From contig CATXDC010000012.1 of assembly GCA_958366985.1 (NCBI GenBank), forward strand, positions 30,530-94,529: 64,000 bases of DNA, read 5' to 3'. The position numbers and the translations under genes are program-made. The stretch is from an uncultured Oscillospiraceae bacterium (GTDB taxonomy: Bacteria; Bacillota; Clostridia; Oscillospirales; Acutalibacteraceae). A model generated the notes under the pieces. The model worked only from the letters and a program-made list of their open reading frames with translations, ran no database searches and was not told the origin of the DNA. Shown here piece after piece: positions 7,644 to 17,125 of this stretch. The stretch's first letter is position 1. Each line of letters starts with the position of its first letter.

Positions 7644-9191
7644 TTATATATGATTTTTACTTCTTTTTATTATTTTTGAGTACATCTTTTTTACAGGGCC
7701 CATAAATATGTCTTTTTCCCACTGATTCATTTCAAATTTGTACATGAGTAAAGCGTAACACACAGAAAAAATTACAACTCCTATAAAAAATGAAAACCAA
7801 TTATCTAATTGTATATACTTTACTGTAACTAATCCTAAAATAAGCATTGCACATGGAATGATAGACATTTTTAATATATTTTTCCAGAACAAAGGTATAT
7901 CTATTCCTGTTACTTTATAATAGTAGATGTTCATGATTATACCTTGTCCAACTATATATGAAACTCCAGAGCAAATCGCTGCACCTATTCCTCCCATATA
8001 AGGAACAACAAGATAAGTAGAAATTACATTAAGTATAGCTATTATAAGGTATACAATAGACCTAAACTGATGCTTATTCTGTGCAACAACAATACTTACC
8101 CCTGTATTCTGAATTAATGGAACACAAAGTGGAAACAGCGTAAATATTGCAATCCAATATGCATCGGAAAATGTTTCGCCTGCCCACAGGCGAATGAACG
8201 CTCTGCCAAACACCGAAAAACCTGAAATTACCAAAGCTACAATTAAATACTGCACCCTTCCTACACGAATAAATAAATCAGTAAATTTCTCTTTTGAGGT
8301 GTTTGAAGCAACCATAGTTGTAATTCTAGGAGTCAACACGCCAGAAATTGATGTTGAAAGACTGGAAACCATGTTGTTAAATGTCCCGCCGATATTATAA
8401 ACAGCTACCGCAGACGAACTTGCGAGCATTCCTAATATCACTTTATCCGTTGACCAAAACAACATGTCTACAATAGTTCCTATAAAAACAAAAACCGAAA
8501 ATCCCAACATTTCTTTAATGATATGTTTAGGCAGAAAAGAAATCTTAGGTCGAACTTTTAAAACATTTATACAATAAAATATATTAAGCGGCAACATAAT
8601 AAACTGTATAATTGTACTCGAAACAGCCATACCAACTGAGGCATAACCTAAATATAAAGCTATAAGATTTCCAAGCGGTGCGGCAACCGTCGAAAACATA
8701 TCCACTAAACGTCTGAAAATGTATTTTTCATGGGACATTATAACAGATGAAAAAACACTTATAGGAAAAGATAGAGCAGAGTTAAATGCCATTATTAAAA
8801 CCAATATGTGCATTTTATTCATTTCAGAACCTGTCAATCCTTTGTGAAAAATAGGTTCAATATTATTTGCAATAATAACTCCGCAAAGCATAACCACTGC
8901 CGCAATAGAGCAATAAAGCATTAAAAAGAAACCAAATGCTTTCTGTTCCTTTTCTCTGTCGCCTGATGCACGATACATTGTAATATATCGTACAATAGTA
9001 CTGCCAAAGCCAAAACTTAATAATGAAAGATAACTGATCACCGACGATGAAAGAGAATACAGACCATATTCTGCATCGCCCAAAATACTGAGCATGACCG
9101 GCGTATAAAAAAATGGAATAAGACTGCTTAATGCCAAATTGATATATGACAGAGCTGCTCCAGCTCTCAATTGATTTAACTGTTTTCTCAT
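7644..9191 (-). CDS. Polysaccharide flippase, Wzx/MATE-like (515 aa)
   Basis: Oligosaccharide flippase of the PST/MVF superfamily with about 14 hydrophobic segments, the normal size for Wzx. The N-terminus (AGAALSYINLALSSLIPFFY then TPVMLSILGDAEYGLYSL) is typical of Firmicutes capsule flippases. It would move the undecaprenyl-linked repeat unit across the membrane for polymerisation by the EpsG-like protein encoded upstream in the operon. AAAGG precedes the ATG at 9191. Confidence 0.9.
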   Translation of the reverse strand: MRKQLNQLRAGAALSYINLALSSLIPFFYTPVMLSILGDAEYGLYSLSSSVISYLSLLSFGFGSTIVRYITMYRASGDREKEQKAFGFFLMLYCSIAAVVMLCGVIIANNIEPIFHKGLTGSEMNKMHILVLIMAFNSALSFPISVFSSVIMSHEKYIFRRLVDMFSTVAAPLGNLIALYLGYASVGMAVSSTIIQFIMLPLNIFYCINVLKVRPKISFLPKHIIKEMLGFSVFVFIGTIVDMLFWSTDKVILGMLASSSAVAVYNIGGTFNNMVSSLSTSISGVLTPRITTMVASNTSKEKFTDLFIRVGRVQYLIVALVISGFSVFGRAFIRLWAGETFSDAYWIAIFTLFPLCVPLIQNTGVSIVVAQNKHQFRSIVYLIIAILNVISTYLVVPYMGGIGAAICSGVSYIVGQGIIMNIYYYKVTGIDIPLFWKNILKMSIIPCAMLILGLVTVKYIQLDNWFSFFIGVVIFSVCYALLMYKFEMNQWEKDIFMGPVKKMYSKIIKRSKNHI

Positions 9192-9211
9192 ATCTAACCT
9201 TTCACAAACAA

Positions 9212-10372
9212 TTATTTAAAAAGATTTTTTATTTTTCTCTTAATTTTTAAAATAAAGCCACTGGCAGTTTCTTTTTCAGGTTCGCTGTCAACAACAATAC
9301 ACTGTTTGATTGATTCTAATACCGATAAGTCTTTTAATAAAGAAAAAAACTTTGTTCTTTTCATATTTGGTTGAACCGAAGAAAAAAGGCACTCATTCCA
9401 GCAGGCGATCTCCTCAACTGATGACTTTACCACCTTCATATCAACGCTAATCTTTGCAAAAAGCTTTTCTGCTTTATCACTGTGAATAATTACCGCAGAA
9501 ACTCCATTTTCTTGATATTCACCTGGATGATATTCTTTCATTGCCCAAAAATCTCCGATAGTCATATCGCTGCATCGATTAATTCCTTTAAATTTACATT
9601 CAAAGCATGATGGTCTCAAATAAAGGTTCTGAATAAAACCTTTTATATAAAGACTGTCAGAATATTTTTCTTGAATAACTTCGCCATTTTCAAGTGTGTA
9701 ATCCAGTGTTATATTGGAAATTCCTTTTGATTTATTCCTGAACACAACATTTTTGACTTTTTTGTCATTTGAAATTTCACATAAATAACGTCTCCATACT
9801 TCCGGAGATGGTACTCCATGACAAATAAGATCTATACAAAAAAGGGGTTCATAGTCTTTTTTTAAAAAAGACTTTAATCCGGCAACCTGACATGGTGTAC
9901 CGGAAAAAAGTACCTGCTTTCCTGTTTTTAAAAGCTGTTCTATTTCAGAATAAACAGTTCCTATACGGCTTTGAACATATTTAGTTCCTTTCAGACGAAT
10001 TAAATCCTGCTCACTGTCAATAATCGTATGCACAACTTCCATTTCCTCATTAAAAGCCGCGCCACAAACGATTCCGCCACAAGAAATAATTTTTCTTGCT
10101 ATAACAGAAAAAACACCTCCGGAGCTGCTACTCATGAGTTCTTCTGACTTATTTGCATAACAGCCAAAAGATGATTTCACTGAGGAACTATCAGGTCTAT
10201 TATACGTAGGGCATACCTTCTCGCATTTCCGGCAGTTAATACATTTATCACGCAAAATTACAGGATACCAAAATCCTTCTTCATCAGAACACATATCAAT
10301 AGCATTAACCGGACATATATTACTGCATGCATAACAGCCACAGCAATCCGTTTTATTTTTAACTATATCCAT
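9212..10372 (-). CDS. FrhB-like Fe-S protein of polysaccharide cluster (386 aa)
   Basis: Coenzyme F420 hydrogenase/dehydrogenase beta-subunit family. Two 4Fe-4S ferredoxin motifs lie at the N-terminus (CCGCYACSNICP near residues 10-21 and CINCRKCEKVCP near 43-54), followed by an FrhB N-domain (YVQSRIGTVYSEIEQLL, GTPCQVAGL) and C-domain (CFECKFKGINRCSDMTIGDF). Family knowledge: this subfamily commonly sits beside polysaccharide pyruvyltransferase-like genes in Clostridia and Bacteroidetes capsule loci, where its redox reaction is not established. Here the neighbour upstream is exactly such a gene. Cytoplasmic, no signal peptide. Confidence 0.87.
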   Translation of the reverse strand: MDIVKNKTDCCGCYACSNICPVNAIDMCSDEEGFWYPVILRDKCINCRKCEKVCPTYNRPDSSSVKSSFGCYANKSEELMSSSSGGVFSVIARKIISCGGIVCGAAFNEEMEVVHTIIDSEQDLIRLKGTKYVQSRIGTVYSEIEQLLKTGKQVLFSGTPCQVAGLKSFLKKDYEPLFCIDLICHGVPSPEVWRRYLCEISNDKKVKNVVFRNKSKGISNITLDYTLENGEVIQEKYSDSLYIKGFIQNLYLRPSCFECKFKGINRCSDMTIGDFWAMKEYHPGEYQENGVSAVIIHSDKAEKLFAKISVDMKVVKSSVEEIACWNECLFSSVQPNMKRTKFFSLLKDLSVLESIKQCIVVDSEPEKETASGFILKIKRKIKNLFK

Positions 10373-10397
10373 GTTGTTCCTCCCTTTAATATTTTTC

Positions 10398-11552
10398 TTA
10401 GATCAATTCCATGATTTTGTCTTTTACCTTATAGCACCTTGCAATATATTCAGGCATTATTTTTTCTAAATGCAGACGAATTTTTTCCTGATTAGATTCA
10501 AGCCACTTAAAAGCATTTGTCAATATCATTGGATCATCCAAACTTTGAACCGGAATAACGTAATTCTCTTCTTGTTCAAAAAGGTCTTTCGCTATTCCTC
10601 TTGCTTTTACAGAATAACCAACCACCAGTGTTGGAACACAAGTCGAATAAGCTGCGATTGTAGCATGGGTACGAGCTCCTACAAACAAACTGCATTTGGA
10701 AATAATGTATTTTAATTCAGGTGCAGTATGATCTTCAACTAGGAAAACACGTTCACTGTTGCCGATATCTTCATAAAGCTTATGTAAAACCTTCCTGTCA
10801 TCATTTGTATCCCAAACCACGTGAGGTATTAATGCAATTGAGTAATCTGTATTCTCAAGAATATACTTTACTAACTCAACATAGTTTTTATAAGCAATTC
10901 CATTTTCTTTTTCACAAGTTAGAATATGAGGACTTACATTAATGCCAACTATTTCTTTTTCTGATTTTTCAAAAGGAAAATTGCATACTTGTTTTTTCAT
11001 ACAAAACGCTGGATCTGAGGACAATATTACGTTTACACCAGTTCTTTTTAATGCATCATATGTGATACTTTCTCTTGCAACAGCCAAGTCATATCCTTTT
11101 AAATCTTCCAGCATAATATCGTTAATCATAGAAGGCTCAACAGAGCATCCCCACAAAACAGTCTTAGTACCACATTTCCTTATCATTTTATTAATTACAC
11201 CGAACTCTTCAAATCCAGGATAACAATAATTGTCTCCACCTATGGAAAAACCAATATCTCCAAGACCATATTTTTTTAAAATATGATTTATAGAAATCTT
11301 AGTGGCATAGTTTTCATCTTTAAACAGACGAATTTTCAAAGAAGCTGCTATTCTATGAATATTTAGCTTTCCATATGATATTCTTGCATCCTGTAGATTC
11401 ACAAACTGACCTAAGCCATATTTCTCATCTTCTGCTTTTTTAAAAGAGTAAAGCGCCATCTGTTCGTCCGATAAAATTTCTTTGGTTCCTCTCACGATAG
11501 CTTCACAACCATGATTTCCGCTTCCACCATGAGAATATAAAAAAATACTCAT
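10398..11552 (-). CDS. Polysaccharide pyruvyltransferase family protein (384 aa)
   Basis: CsaB/WcaK-type family (PF04230). Members transfer a pyruvate ketal from phosphoenolpyruvate onto a sugar of the repeat unit, although many capsule members are untested. Seen: the N-terminal SHGGSGNHGCEAIVRGT segment, a central GGDNYCYPG motif, and a C-terminal part with SLFVGARTHATIAAYST, which matches the conserved R/H of the active region. It is the usual length. It is paired with the FrhB-like gene just downstream, 26 bases away. Confidence 0.88.
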   Translation of the reverse strand: MSIFLYSHGGSGNHGCEAIVRGTKEILSDEQMALYSFKKAEDEKYGLGQFVNLQDARISYGKLNIHRIAASLKIRLFKDENYATKISINHILKKYGLGDIGFSIGGDNYCYPGFEEFGVINKMIRKCGTKTVLWGCSVEPSMINDIMLEDLKGYDLAVARESITYDALKRTGVNVILSSDPAFCMKKQVCNFPFEKSEKEIVGINVSPHILTCEKENGIAYKNYVELVKYILENTDYSIALIPHVVWDTNDDRKVLHKLYEDIGNSERVFLVEDHTAPELKYIISKCSLFVGARTHATIAAYSTCVPTLVVGYSVKARGIAKDLFEQEENYVIPVQSLDDPMILTNAFKWLESNQEKIRLHLEKIMPEYIARCYKVKDKIMELI

Positions 11553-11563
11553 ATTATCACCTA

Positions 11564-12100
11564 CTATAAATCATAACCCATTTTTCCATTTAATTCTTCA
11601 AACATTCGACTCTTTTCTTCTTCGCTTTTTTCATTCCATAATGTATTGTAAGTAGGTCCCTCTTCCATTCTCTTTTTATTTCGCTCAATGTATTCATCAA
11701 AAGTACATATTACACGGAACGGATTACCGGCAATTACAACATTATCAGGAACATCTTTTGCCACAACTGTACCGGCTCCTACAATTACTTTATTACCTAT
11801 TTTGGTATTTGGAAGGACAATTGCTCCATATCCTATAAAAACATCGTCTCCGATATCTACACGTCCAACCTTACTGTAACCAATAAATTTTTTTGTACTG
11901 GCATCATGTGCAAGAATTGTTGCGTTTGTTATGGTAACGTTATTTCCTATTGTAACTAAAAAACTATGACAAGATTCTATTCTAGAATTAATGATATCAA
12001 CATTTTCACCTATTTTTACACCTTTACTGCGCAAATAGTCAAGGCTTGAATAATCAATAGGATGCAGTTTCTCTTTAATTTTTTCAAAAATATTAATCAT
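11564..12100 (-). CDS. Hexapeptide-repeat O-acetyltransferase (LbH family), 178 aa
   Basis: Left-handed beta-helix acetyltransferase of the maltose/galactoside acetyltransferase type. Isoleucine-rich hexapeptide repeats run from about residue 35 to 130 (IGENVDI, IGNNVTI, IGDDVFI, IGNKVIVGAGTVVAKDV) and end with the typical VIAGNPFRVI turn. It likely acetylates a sugar precursor or the repeat unit with acetyl-CoA. A GTG at 12112 is in frame, but AAAGGTGA sits seven bases before the ATG at 12100, which is chosen. Confidence 0.85.
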   Translation of the reverse strand: MINIFEKIKEKLHPIDYSSLDYLRSKGVKIGENVDIINSRIESCHSFLVTIGNNVTITNATILAHDASTKKFIGYSKVGRVDIGDDVFIGYGAIVLPNTKIGNKVIVGAGTVVAKDVPDNVVIAGNPFRVICTFDEYIERNKKRMEEGPTYNTLWNEKSEEEKSRMFEELNGKMGYDL

Positions 12101-12115
12101 ATATAAAATCACCTT

Positions 12116-13267
12116 TTAATTATTTAATAAATCCTCAACCTTTTCAATAACTTTATCTTTGGAAAAATTGGCAGGACAAACAGAATTATGCTTTATAAAA
12201 TTATAAAGACTGGAATCATCAAGGATGTTTATTACTCCCTGTGTCAAAGCTTCCGGTGACTGTTCAACCAAAAGCCCGTTTTCTCCATTTTTAATAAATT
12301 CACAAGGTCCTCGTGATTTTGTGATAACACATGGAACTCCCAGAGCCATTGCTTCCAATATAGTAATACCCTGAGACTCAACATATGACGGATGCACATA
12401 AAGAAATGCGTACTTTACATACGGATACGGGTTAACTTTGCTGCCCTCAAATATCAGAAAATTACTCAAATTATTCTGTATCGCCAAATCTTGAATATGA
12501 GATTTTAAAATACCGTCTCCAACTATATGCCAGCAAAAATCATACCCTTTACTTTTAAGTTCTTTAGCCGCATAAATAATATTTTCAACATGTTTCTCTG
12601 GTGAAATACGACAAACTGTTATTATATGAGTCTTTTCTACAGTATAAGGTGATATTGTACCACATTTCTTTTCTAGCAAATCAATGTCAATCATATTTGG
12701 AATTACTATTAATTTGTCAGAAATATTCGGAATTTTTTCCTTTAACATATCAGCACAGCTTTGTGAAACTGATACAACGCTATCGCAAACATCTACAATT
12801 TCACTGTACTCTTTTACAGGTACATTAAAATCTCCGTAATGCCACCACGTTACTCTTTTTTCAGCATTTACTGCAAATGAAGCAATTTGAGTACAAATTC
12901 CGCTTCGGAAACCTACTACGCAATCATAATGTTTATCTGAAGTCAAAAGTTTACGTGCCAATTTGATTCTATCCTGACCAAAAAATTTCATCATTAGAAA
13001 AATCAAACGCATGCGCAAAGAGAACCAGTCCTTTTGTCTTATGCAACGCAGCAAGCACGGAATCAGAGGACCATAGGTATTCTTTAAGCAGTGAAAAATA
13101 ATGTCGACTTGTTCTGGAATTTCATCTTTATAATCCCCAAGTTCTTCTAACAGAAGTAAATCAACTTCAAATTTTTCATAGTTGATATTTCGTAAAATAT
13201 CAACCAAAGATTTTTCTACACCACCGACATTCAGGTGACCATTAATAAATAAAATTTTCTTTTTCAT
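12116..13267 (-). CDS. Glycosyltransferase family 4
   Basis: GT4 retaining glycosyltransferase with two Rossmann-like halves. N-terminus KKILFINGHLNVGGVEKSL (Gly-rich acceptor loop). The C-terminal donor site shows HPSYVESQGITILEAMALG, the E-x7-E motif. Cytoplasmic, about 380 aa, normal for the family. It adds one sugar to the lipid-linked repeat unit; which sugar cannot be told. The ATG at 13267 is preferred over an in-frame TTG at 13279, although neither has a strong ribosome site. Confidence 0.9.
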   Translation of the reverse strand: MKKKILFINGHLNVGGVEKSLVDILRNINYEKFEVDLLLLEELGDYKDEIPEQVDIIFHCLKNTYGPLIPCLLRCIRQKDWFSLRMRLIFLMMKFFGQDRIKLARKLLTSDKHYDCVVGFRSGICTQIASFAVNAEKRVTWWHYGDFNVPVKEYSEIVDVCDSVVSVSQSCADMLKEKIPNISDKLIVIPNMIDIDLLEKKCGTISPYTVEKTHIITVCRISPEKHVENIIYAAKELKSKGYDFCWHIVGDGILKSHIQDLAIQNNLSNFLIFEGSKVNPYPYVKYAFLYVHPSYVESQGITILEAMALGVPCVITKSRGPCEFIKNGENGLLVEQSPEALTQGVINILDDSSLYNFIKHNSVCPANFSKDKVIEKVEDLLNN

Positions 13268-13292
13268 GACTTTTATCAATCCATTTACAACT

Positions 13293-14300
13293 TTATTGAT
13301 AATACTTAATTAGTAAATTTATACACAGCTTATATTTATAACACCACGTAATAATCTTTTGCTTATATGTAATAGGAAGTTTGTTGACATTTAAACCATT
13401 AAACATCTCTCTTACCAGTGGTTCACTTAGAATATTATAAATTTTTTCAGCCTTTTCTCTTTTTCCAAAGTTGCTTGCTCCATAAGTGTCACCAATTGCA
13501 TTATAAACAAACAATAGCAAACATAAATCTATCTGCCTGCTGAAATCAAATTCTGAATCATTACCAAAATATTCTTTGATTTGCTTGTAAAGAAGTTTGT
13601 AATCCATCCATTTTTCCGGTGCATACGTATGTGTTGCAGACTGCGGATTCATGCAGTAATGGTAAAAATTCTGACCTTTCATATAATAAAAAGATTCAGC
13701 CTGACGCATAAGACAAGCTCCAAACAGTAAATCTTCAGAATACCTCACTCCAACTACATATCGTATATCGCATAACGATTTTTTGTTTCTGAACAAGCAA
13801 AGCCAATTTGAAATTGTAGCTGGATATTCGACATTCTCCATCATCAAAAGATGAGGATAATACTCCATTTGCAGCTGAGTTTTATCGTAATATCCAGACC
13901 GTATATCGTGGGTATATGTTTGTGAATAAGACTCAAACTCTTTTAAACAATCACACATTACGACATCGCATCCGTACTTTTCAGCTGTTGAGATCATCGA
14001 AGCATACATATCCGGCTCAATATAATCATCGCAATCAACAAAAGTTATATACTCACCTGAAGCTACATCCAATCCCGCATTTCTTGCAGCTGATACACCT
14101 GAATTTTTCTGATGTATAACCTTTATGCGGCTATCCTTCTCTTTGTATGCATTACAAATTTCTGGACACTTATCAGGAGAACCGTCATCCACTAAAATAA
14201 CTTCAATATCAGAAAGTGTCTGAGCAAGAACACTATCTACACATCGATGTATATATTTTTCTGTTTTATAAACTGGTATTATAATGCTTACTTTAGGCAT
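13293..14300 (-). CDS. Glycosyltransferase family 2 (335 aa)
   Basis: GT-A fold inverting transferase. The nucleotide-sugar site begins at the N-terminus (VSIIIPVYKTEKYIHRCVDS), with VILVDDGSPD near residue 36, the sugar-phosphate contact GVSAARNAGLD near 68, and the metal-binding D-x-D as TFVDCDDYI near 90. The C-terminal half is variable and aromatic-rich, as in EpsJ-like capsule transferases. It probably works with the neighbouring GT4 enzymes on the same repeat unit. Confidence 0.9.
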   Translation of the reverse strand: MPKVSIIIPVYKTEKYIHRCVDSVLAQTLSDIEVILVDDGSPDKCPEICNAYKEKDSRIKVIHQKNSGVSAARNAGLDVASGEYITFVDCDDYIEPDMYASMISTAEKYGCDVVMCDCLKEFESYSQTYTHDIRSGYYDKTQLQMEYYPHLLMMENVEYPATISNWLCLFRNKKSLCDIRYVVGVRYSEDLLFGACLMRQAESFYYMKGQNFYHYCMNPQSATHTYAPEKWMDYKLLYKQIKEYFGNDSEFDFSRQIDLCLLLFVYNAIGDTYGASNFGKREKAEKIYNILSEPLVREMFNGLNVNKLPITYKQKIITWCYKYKLCINLLIKYYQ

Positions 14301-14328
14301 ATCTCAGTCCTCGCCTTAAATTAAAATG

Positions 14329-15528
14329 TCAATCCTTTTCAATAATTGTATATATTTTTTCAAGTTCCTCGGTATTGGAATAATCAGTCATAGCACAGTT
14401 TTTAGAAAGAAGATTCAACTTTTTTGTATCCTTTAATAATTTGGAAATTGCCTCAGCACATCTTTCGTTATCCAAAGGAACAATAACACCGTCAAAACCA
14501 TTCTTAAGCTGACTGTTAGCAGTTGCATAATCCGTAATTATAACCGGTTTACAAAGAATCTGTGCCTCACGTACAGCTACACATTTCCCTTCATACCGTG
14601 AAGGCTGCACATATACATCACAGTTTATTATGTATGGATATGGATTACTTTTCTTGCCTAAAATTATTACGTGTTCTTCCATACCAGCTTCTTTTATTTT
14701 GTTTCTTATCAGCTCTTCATCTCCACCGTAACCCACAAGGAACCACTTAACATTAATCCCTTTGTCTATAATCCTGCGACATATATCCGGCACATTATCA
14801 AAGTTCTTGGCAGTCGAAAAACGTCCCACAGATAAAAGCTTTACAGCATCACCATTCATTTCATCACTTACATCTTCCATTTCTGCCTGCTTATGTATAA
14901 AATCCGGCGAAATTATATTTTCGACGGGAAGAATTTTGGATTCAAGACCGGGAAACTTTGAAAGAAAGCCTTTGGTACAATCATCGGAAATAGATACAAT
15001 ATGGTCATATTTTGACCACATTTTCTCCTCGGATTTCACATCGATATCAACTGTTGAGTAATCTGTATGAATCCAAGCAATTTTCTTTTTTGCTTTTACT
15101 TTTTCAGCTGCAAAATAGTGAGGTGTCAAAAAACTTATAGCAAGATCGTATTCCTTATTGCTTATAATGGGCATCATTTTTACGGTATACTTATGACTAT
15201 ATTCAATGCCTACTCCGTTATCTTTTTTTATATTATGGGATTTTACAAACTTCTTTGCCTTGATTTTAGCAATACTTCTTCCCAGTGCTACACCAAATAA
15301 CCCCTTTTTCACTATGGAAGTCAATGGGACAGCAAGACCTGTATACTCTTTAATTTCAGGAAGCAAGTTAACTTTTTTTGGAATTAAACCGAAAAGATCG
15401 CCTTCATGTCTCATAAGAAAAAGACTTACGTCATATTTTGAATAATCAAAGGATTCAAGAAGTCCCAACAACGCACGTTCCGCTCCACCTATTTCCAGAG
15501 CATGTGAAATAATAATTACGGATTTCAT
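14329..15528 (-). CDS. Glycosyltransferase family 4
   Basis: GT4 enzyme: N-terminal SVIIISHALEIGGAERAL, central VGRFSTAKNFDNVPDIC, C-terminal PSRYEGKCVAVREAQIL with the E-x7-E donor motif. The ATG at 15528 overlaps the upstream TGA (ATGA) and has AGGTGG before it, so the start was moved in from 15549. This is one of three separate GT4 enzymes in the operon, in addition to the GT4 domain of the fusion protein. Confidence 0.9.
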   Translation of the reverse strand: MKSVIIISHALEIGGAERALLGLLESFDYSKYDVSLFLMRHEGDLFGLIPKKVNLLPEIKEYTGLAVPLTSIVKKGLFGVALGRSIAKIKAKKFVKSHNIKKDNGVGIEYSHKYTVKMMPIISNKEYDLAISFLTPHYFAAEKVKAKKKIAWIHTDYSTVDIDVKSEEKMWSKYDHIVSISDDCTKGFLSKFPGLESKILPVENIISPDFIHKQAEMEDVSDEMNGDAVKLLSVGRFSTAKNFDNVPDICRRIIDKGINVKWFLVGYGGDEELIRNKIKEAGMEEHVIILGKKSNPYPYIINCDVYVQPSRYEGKCVAVREAQILCKPVIITDYATANSQLKNGFDGVIVPLDNERCAEAISKLLKDTKKLNLLSKNCAMTDYSNTEELEKIYTIIEKD

Positions 15529-16232
15529 TTTTTTAACCACCTGAAACAATCATTTCCAAAAACACGGTGAAATGGTTTTGTAAGCTTACTTCTGAGAATC
15601 GTTTTTTTGCTCATCCAGCTTTTTGAATACCAATGGATACTTACCGTATTTGACGTTTTATTAAGAACACCTTTAGGGTCATCATAAGGGTTCATATATT
15701 CAATGGGCAGTATCAAAGCATCTCCTATAAGCTGTTTTTCTCCGTTTTTCTTAAGTCCAAACGGCACAAGTGCCTGAGTGTTGAGATTCGGACAAGTTAT
15801 AGTCGGAAAATTTCCGTTTTCGTCTGCTTCAAGTTTGCTGTATTCTTCTATCATTTTTTCAATGGTAGGATGATGAGCTTCAGCGCCAAACCCGAGGCCT
15901 GTGGCAACAAATTCAGGAGTTTCAAAACCGTAAAAAGCGCCATATTCCAAAAGGAAATCCGGATTTCTTACGAGTTCAACATCTGTATCAAAATAAATTC
16001 CGCCCTGTTCACCGACAACAATAAGTCGTACCAAATCGCTGAGAAACGCCCACTTCTTGTTATCGTAACAATATTTTATGTATGGATTCTGTTTTACATC
16101 AAAATTCTCTTCATTCCATTCAATGATTTCATAATCAGGGCAATATTTTTTCCAACTGGCAATACACTTTTCTACTGCTTTAGGTTTTTCGTTTTCACCA
16201 AACCAGCAGTAATGAATTTTTTTAGGTATCAT
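15525..16232 (-). CDS. Glycosyltransferase family 32 / capsular polysaccharide synthesis protein (235 aa)
   Basis: Short GT32-type enzyme with the sugar-binding DXD region. Seen: IPKKIHYCWFGENEKP at the N-terminus, then the hallmark ALSDLVRL-like stretch (AFLSDLVRLIVVGEQGG) leading into IYFDTDVEL, where DTD is the metal motif. Usual length for the bacterial capsule form (Och1/OCH1-like). It overlaps the next upstream gene by four bases, so the two are coupled. Confidence 0.9.
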   Translation of the reverse strand: MIPKKIHYCWFGENEKPKAVEKCIASWKKYCPDYEIIEWNEENFDVKQNPYIKYCYDNKKWAFLSDLVRLIVVGEQGGIYFDTDVELVRNPDFLLEYGAFYGFETPEFVATGLGFGAEAHHPTIEKMIEEYSKLEADENGNFPTITCPNLNTQALVPFGLKKNGEKQLIGDALILPIEYMNPYDDPKGVLNKTSNTVSIHWYSKSWMSKKTILRSKLTKPFHRVFGNDCFRWLKK

Positions 16233-17125
16233 AACTTTGCCTTCCTCTTAATGTAAATTGTCATAACAAATCCAAGCGGCGTACAAAGAACCGTCAACAA
16301 TTTTTTAGGCGATTGAGATATATACTTGCCGTTTTTAGCTATAAAGCTGCTTGAACAATAATGAATACAATCTATGATCAACCTTTTGACCGATTCAGGG
16401 TGTTCCATACATACTTTACGCCAAAAAGCAAACCCTTTAGGGTTTTTAAGGTACTGCCTCCACATTGTATTGCTTGAACCGTCTGCTTGGTAATCAACAT
16501 TACACAGCACTTTATCTAATACTGCCATTTTATAGGACTGATCAATAAGACGATACTTATATGAAAGCGCAACATATTTTTCTCCTTCAAAAACCGGATA
16601 AGGAGGATATTTATTTATTATATCCGTGCGGTAAACCAGTTTTTTATCTCCGCTGCCGCCTGCTGAATAATAACCAATTACCGTTGTTTCCTCAAGCCCG
16701 TCAGGGAATCCGCTTCCAATAATATTTCCGTTCATATCAGCATCCAAGCCCATTATTCCAGCGTATCCTTTATCTTTTACTTCTTCCCATTTTTCAAGGA
16801 TAATTTTTACGGCATTTTCACCCATGCAATCATCTGAGTCAATACATACATTAAGCTCTGTATGTATATTTTCGTATGCGGTATTATGTGCAGTATGCAT
16901 TCCGCCGTTTTCCTTGTATATGTATTGTATTTCAAATCCGTTATCTTTTTTCTGCCACTGTTTTACAAGTTCAGCTGTATTATCTGTAGAACCATCATCC
17001 ACAATAAGCCAGATAAAATCCTTACAGTTTTGATTAAGTAAAGACTCATATGTTCTGGTAATAGTATGCTCACGATTATACGCCGGAGTAAAAACAGTTA
17101 AAATTATATTACTTTGATTTTTCAA
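16229..17125 (-). CDS. Glycosyltransferase family 2, TTG start
   Basis: GT2 enzyme: LTVFTPAYNREHTITRTYES, LIVDDGSTDNT, an ENGGMHTAHN segment, and NVCIDSDDCMGE as the D-x-D. The start is taken as TTG at 17125, since GGAGG lies nine bases upstream and the family's N-terminus begins right after. The frame runs open further, to 17167, but without support. It overlaps the end of the upstream GT4 gene by 17 bases. About 298 aa, typical for capsule GT2 enzymes of the TuaG/EpsE kind. Confidence 0.88.
   Translation of the reverse strand: MKNQSNIILTVFTPAYNREHTITRTYESLLNQNCKDFIWLIVDDGSTDNTAELVKQWQKKDNGFEIQYIYKENGGMHTAHNTAYENIHTELNVCIDSDDCMGENAVKIILEKWEEVKDKGYAGIMGLDADMNGNIIGSGFPDGLEETTVIGYYSAGGSGDKKLVYRTDIINKYPPYPVFEGEKYVALSYKYRLIDQSYKMAVLDKVLCNVDYQADGSSNTMWRQYLKNPKGFAFWRKVCMEHPESVKRLIIDCIHYCSSSFIAKNGKYISQSPKKLLTVLCTPLGFVMTIYIKRKAKL

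Noticed and set aside
9212..10372. F420-dependent hydrogenase of a methanogen
   Set aside because: Gene context is capsule synthesis in a bacterium, and this subfamily is common in bacterial polysaccharide loci.
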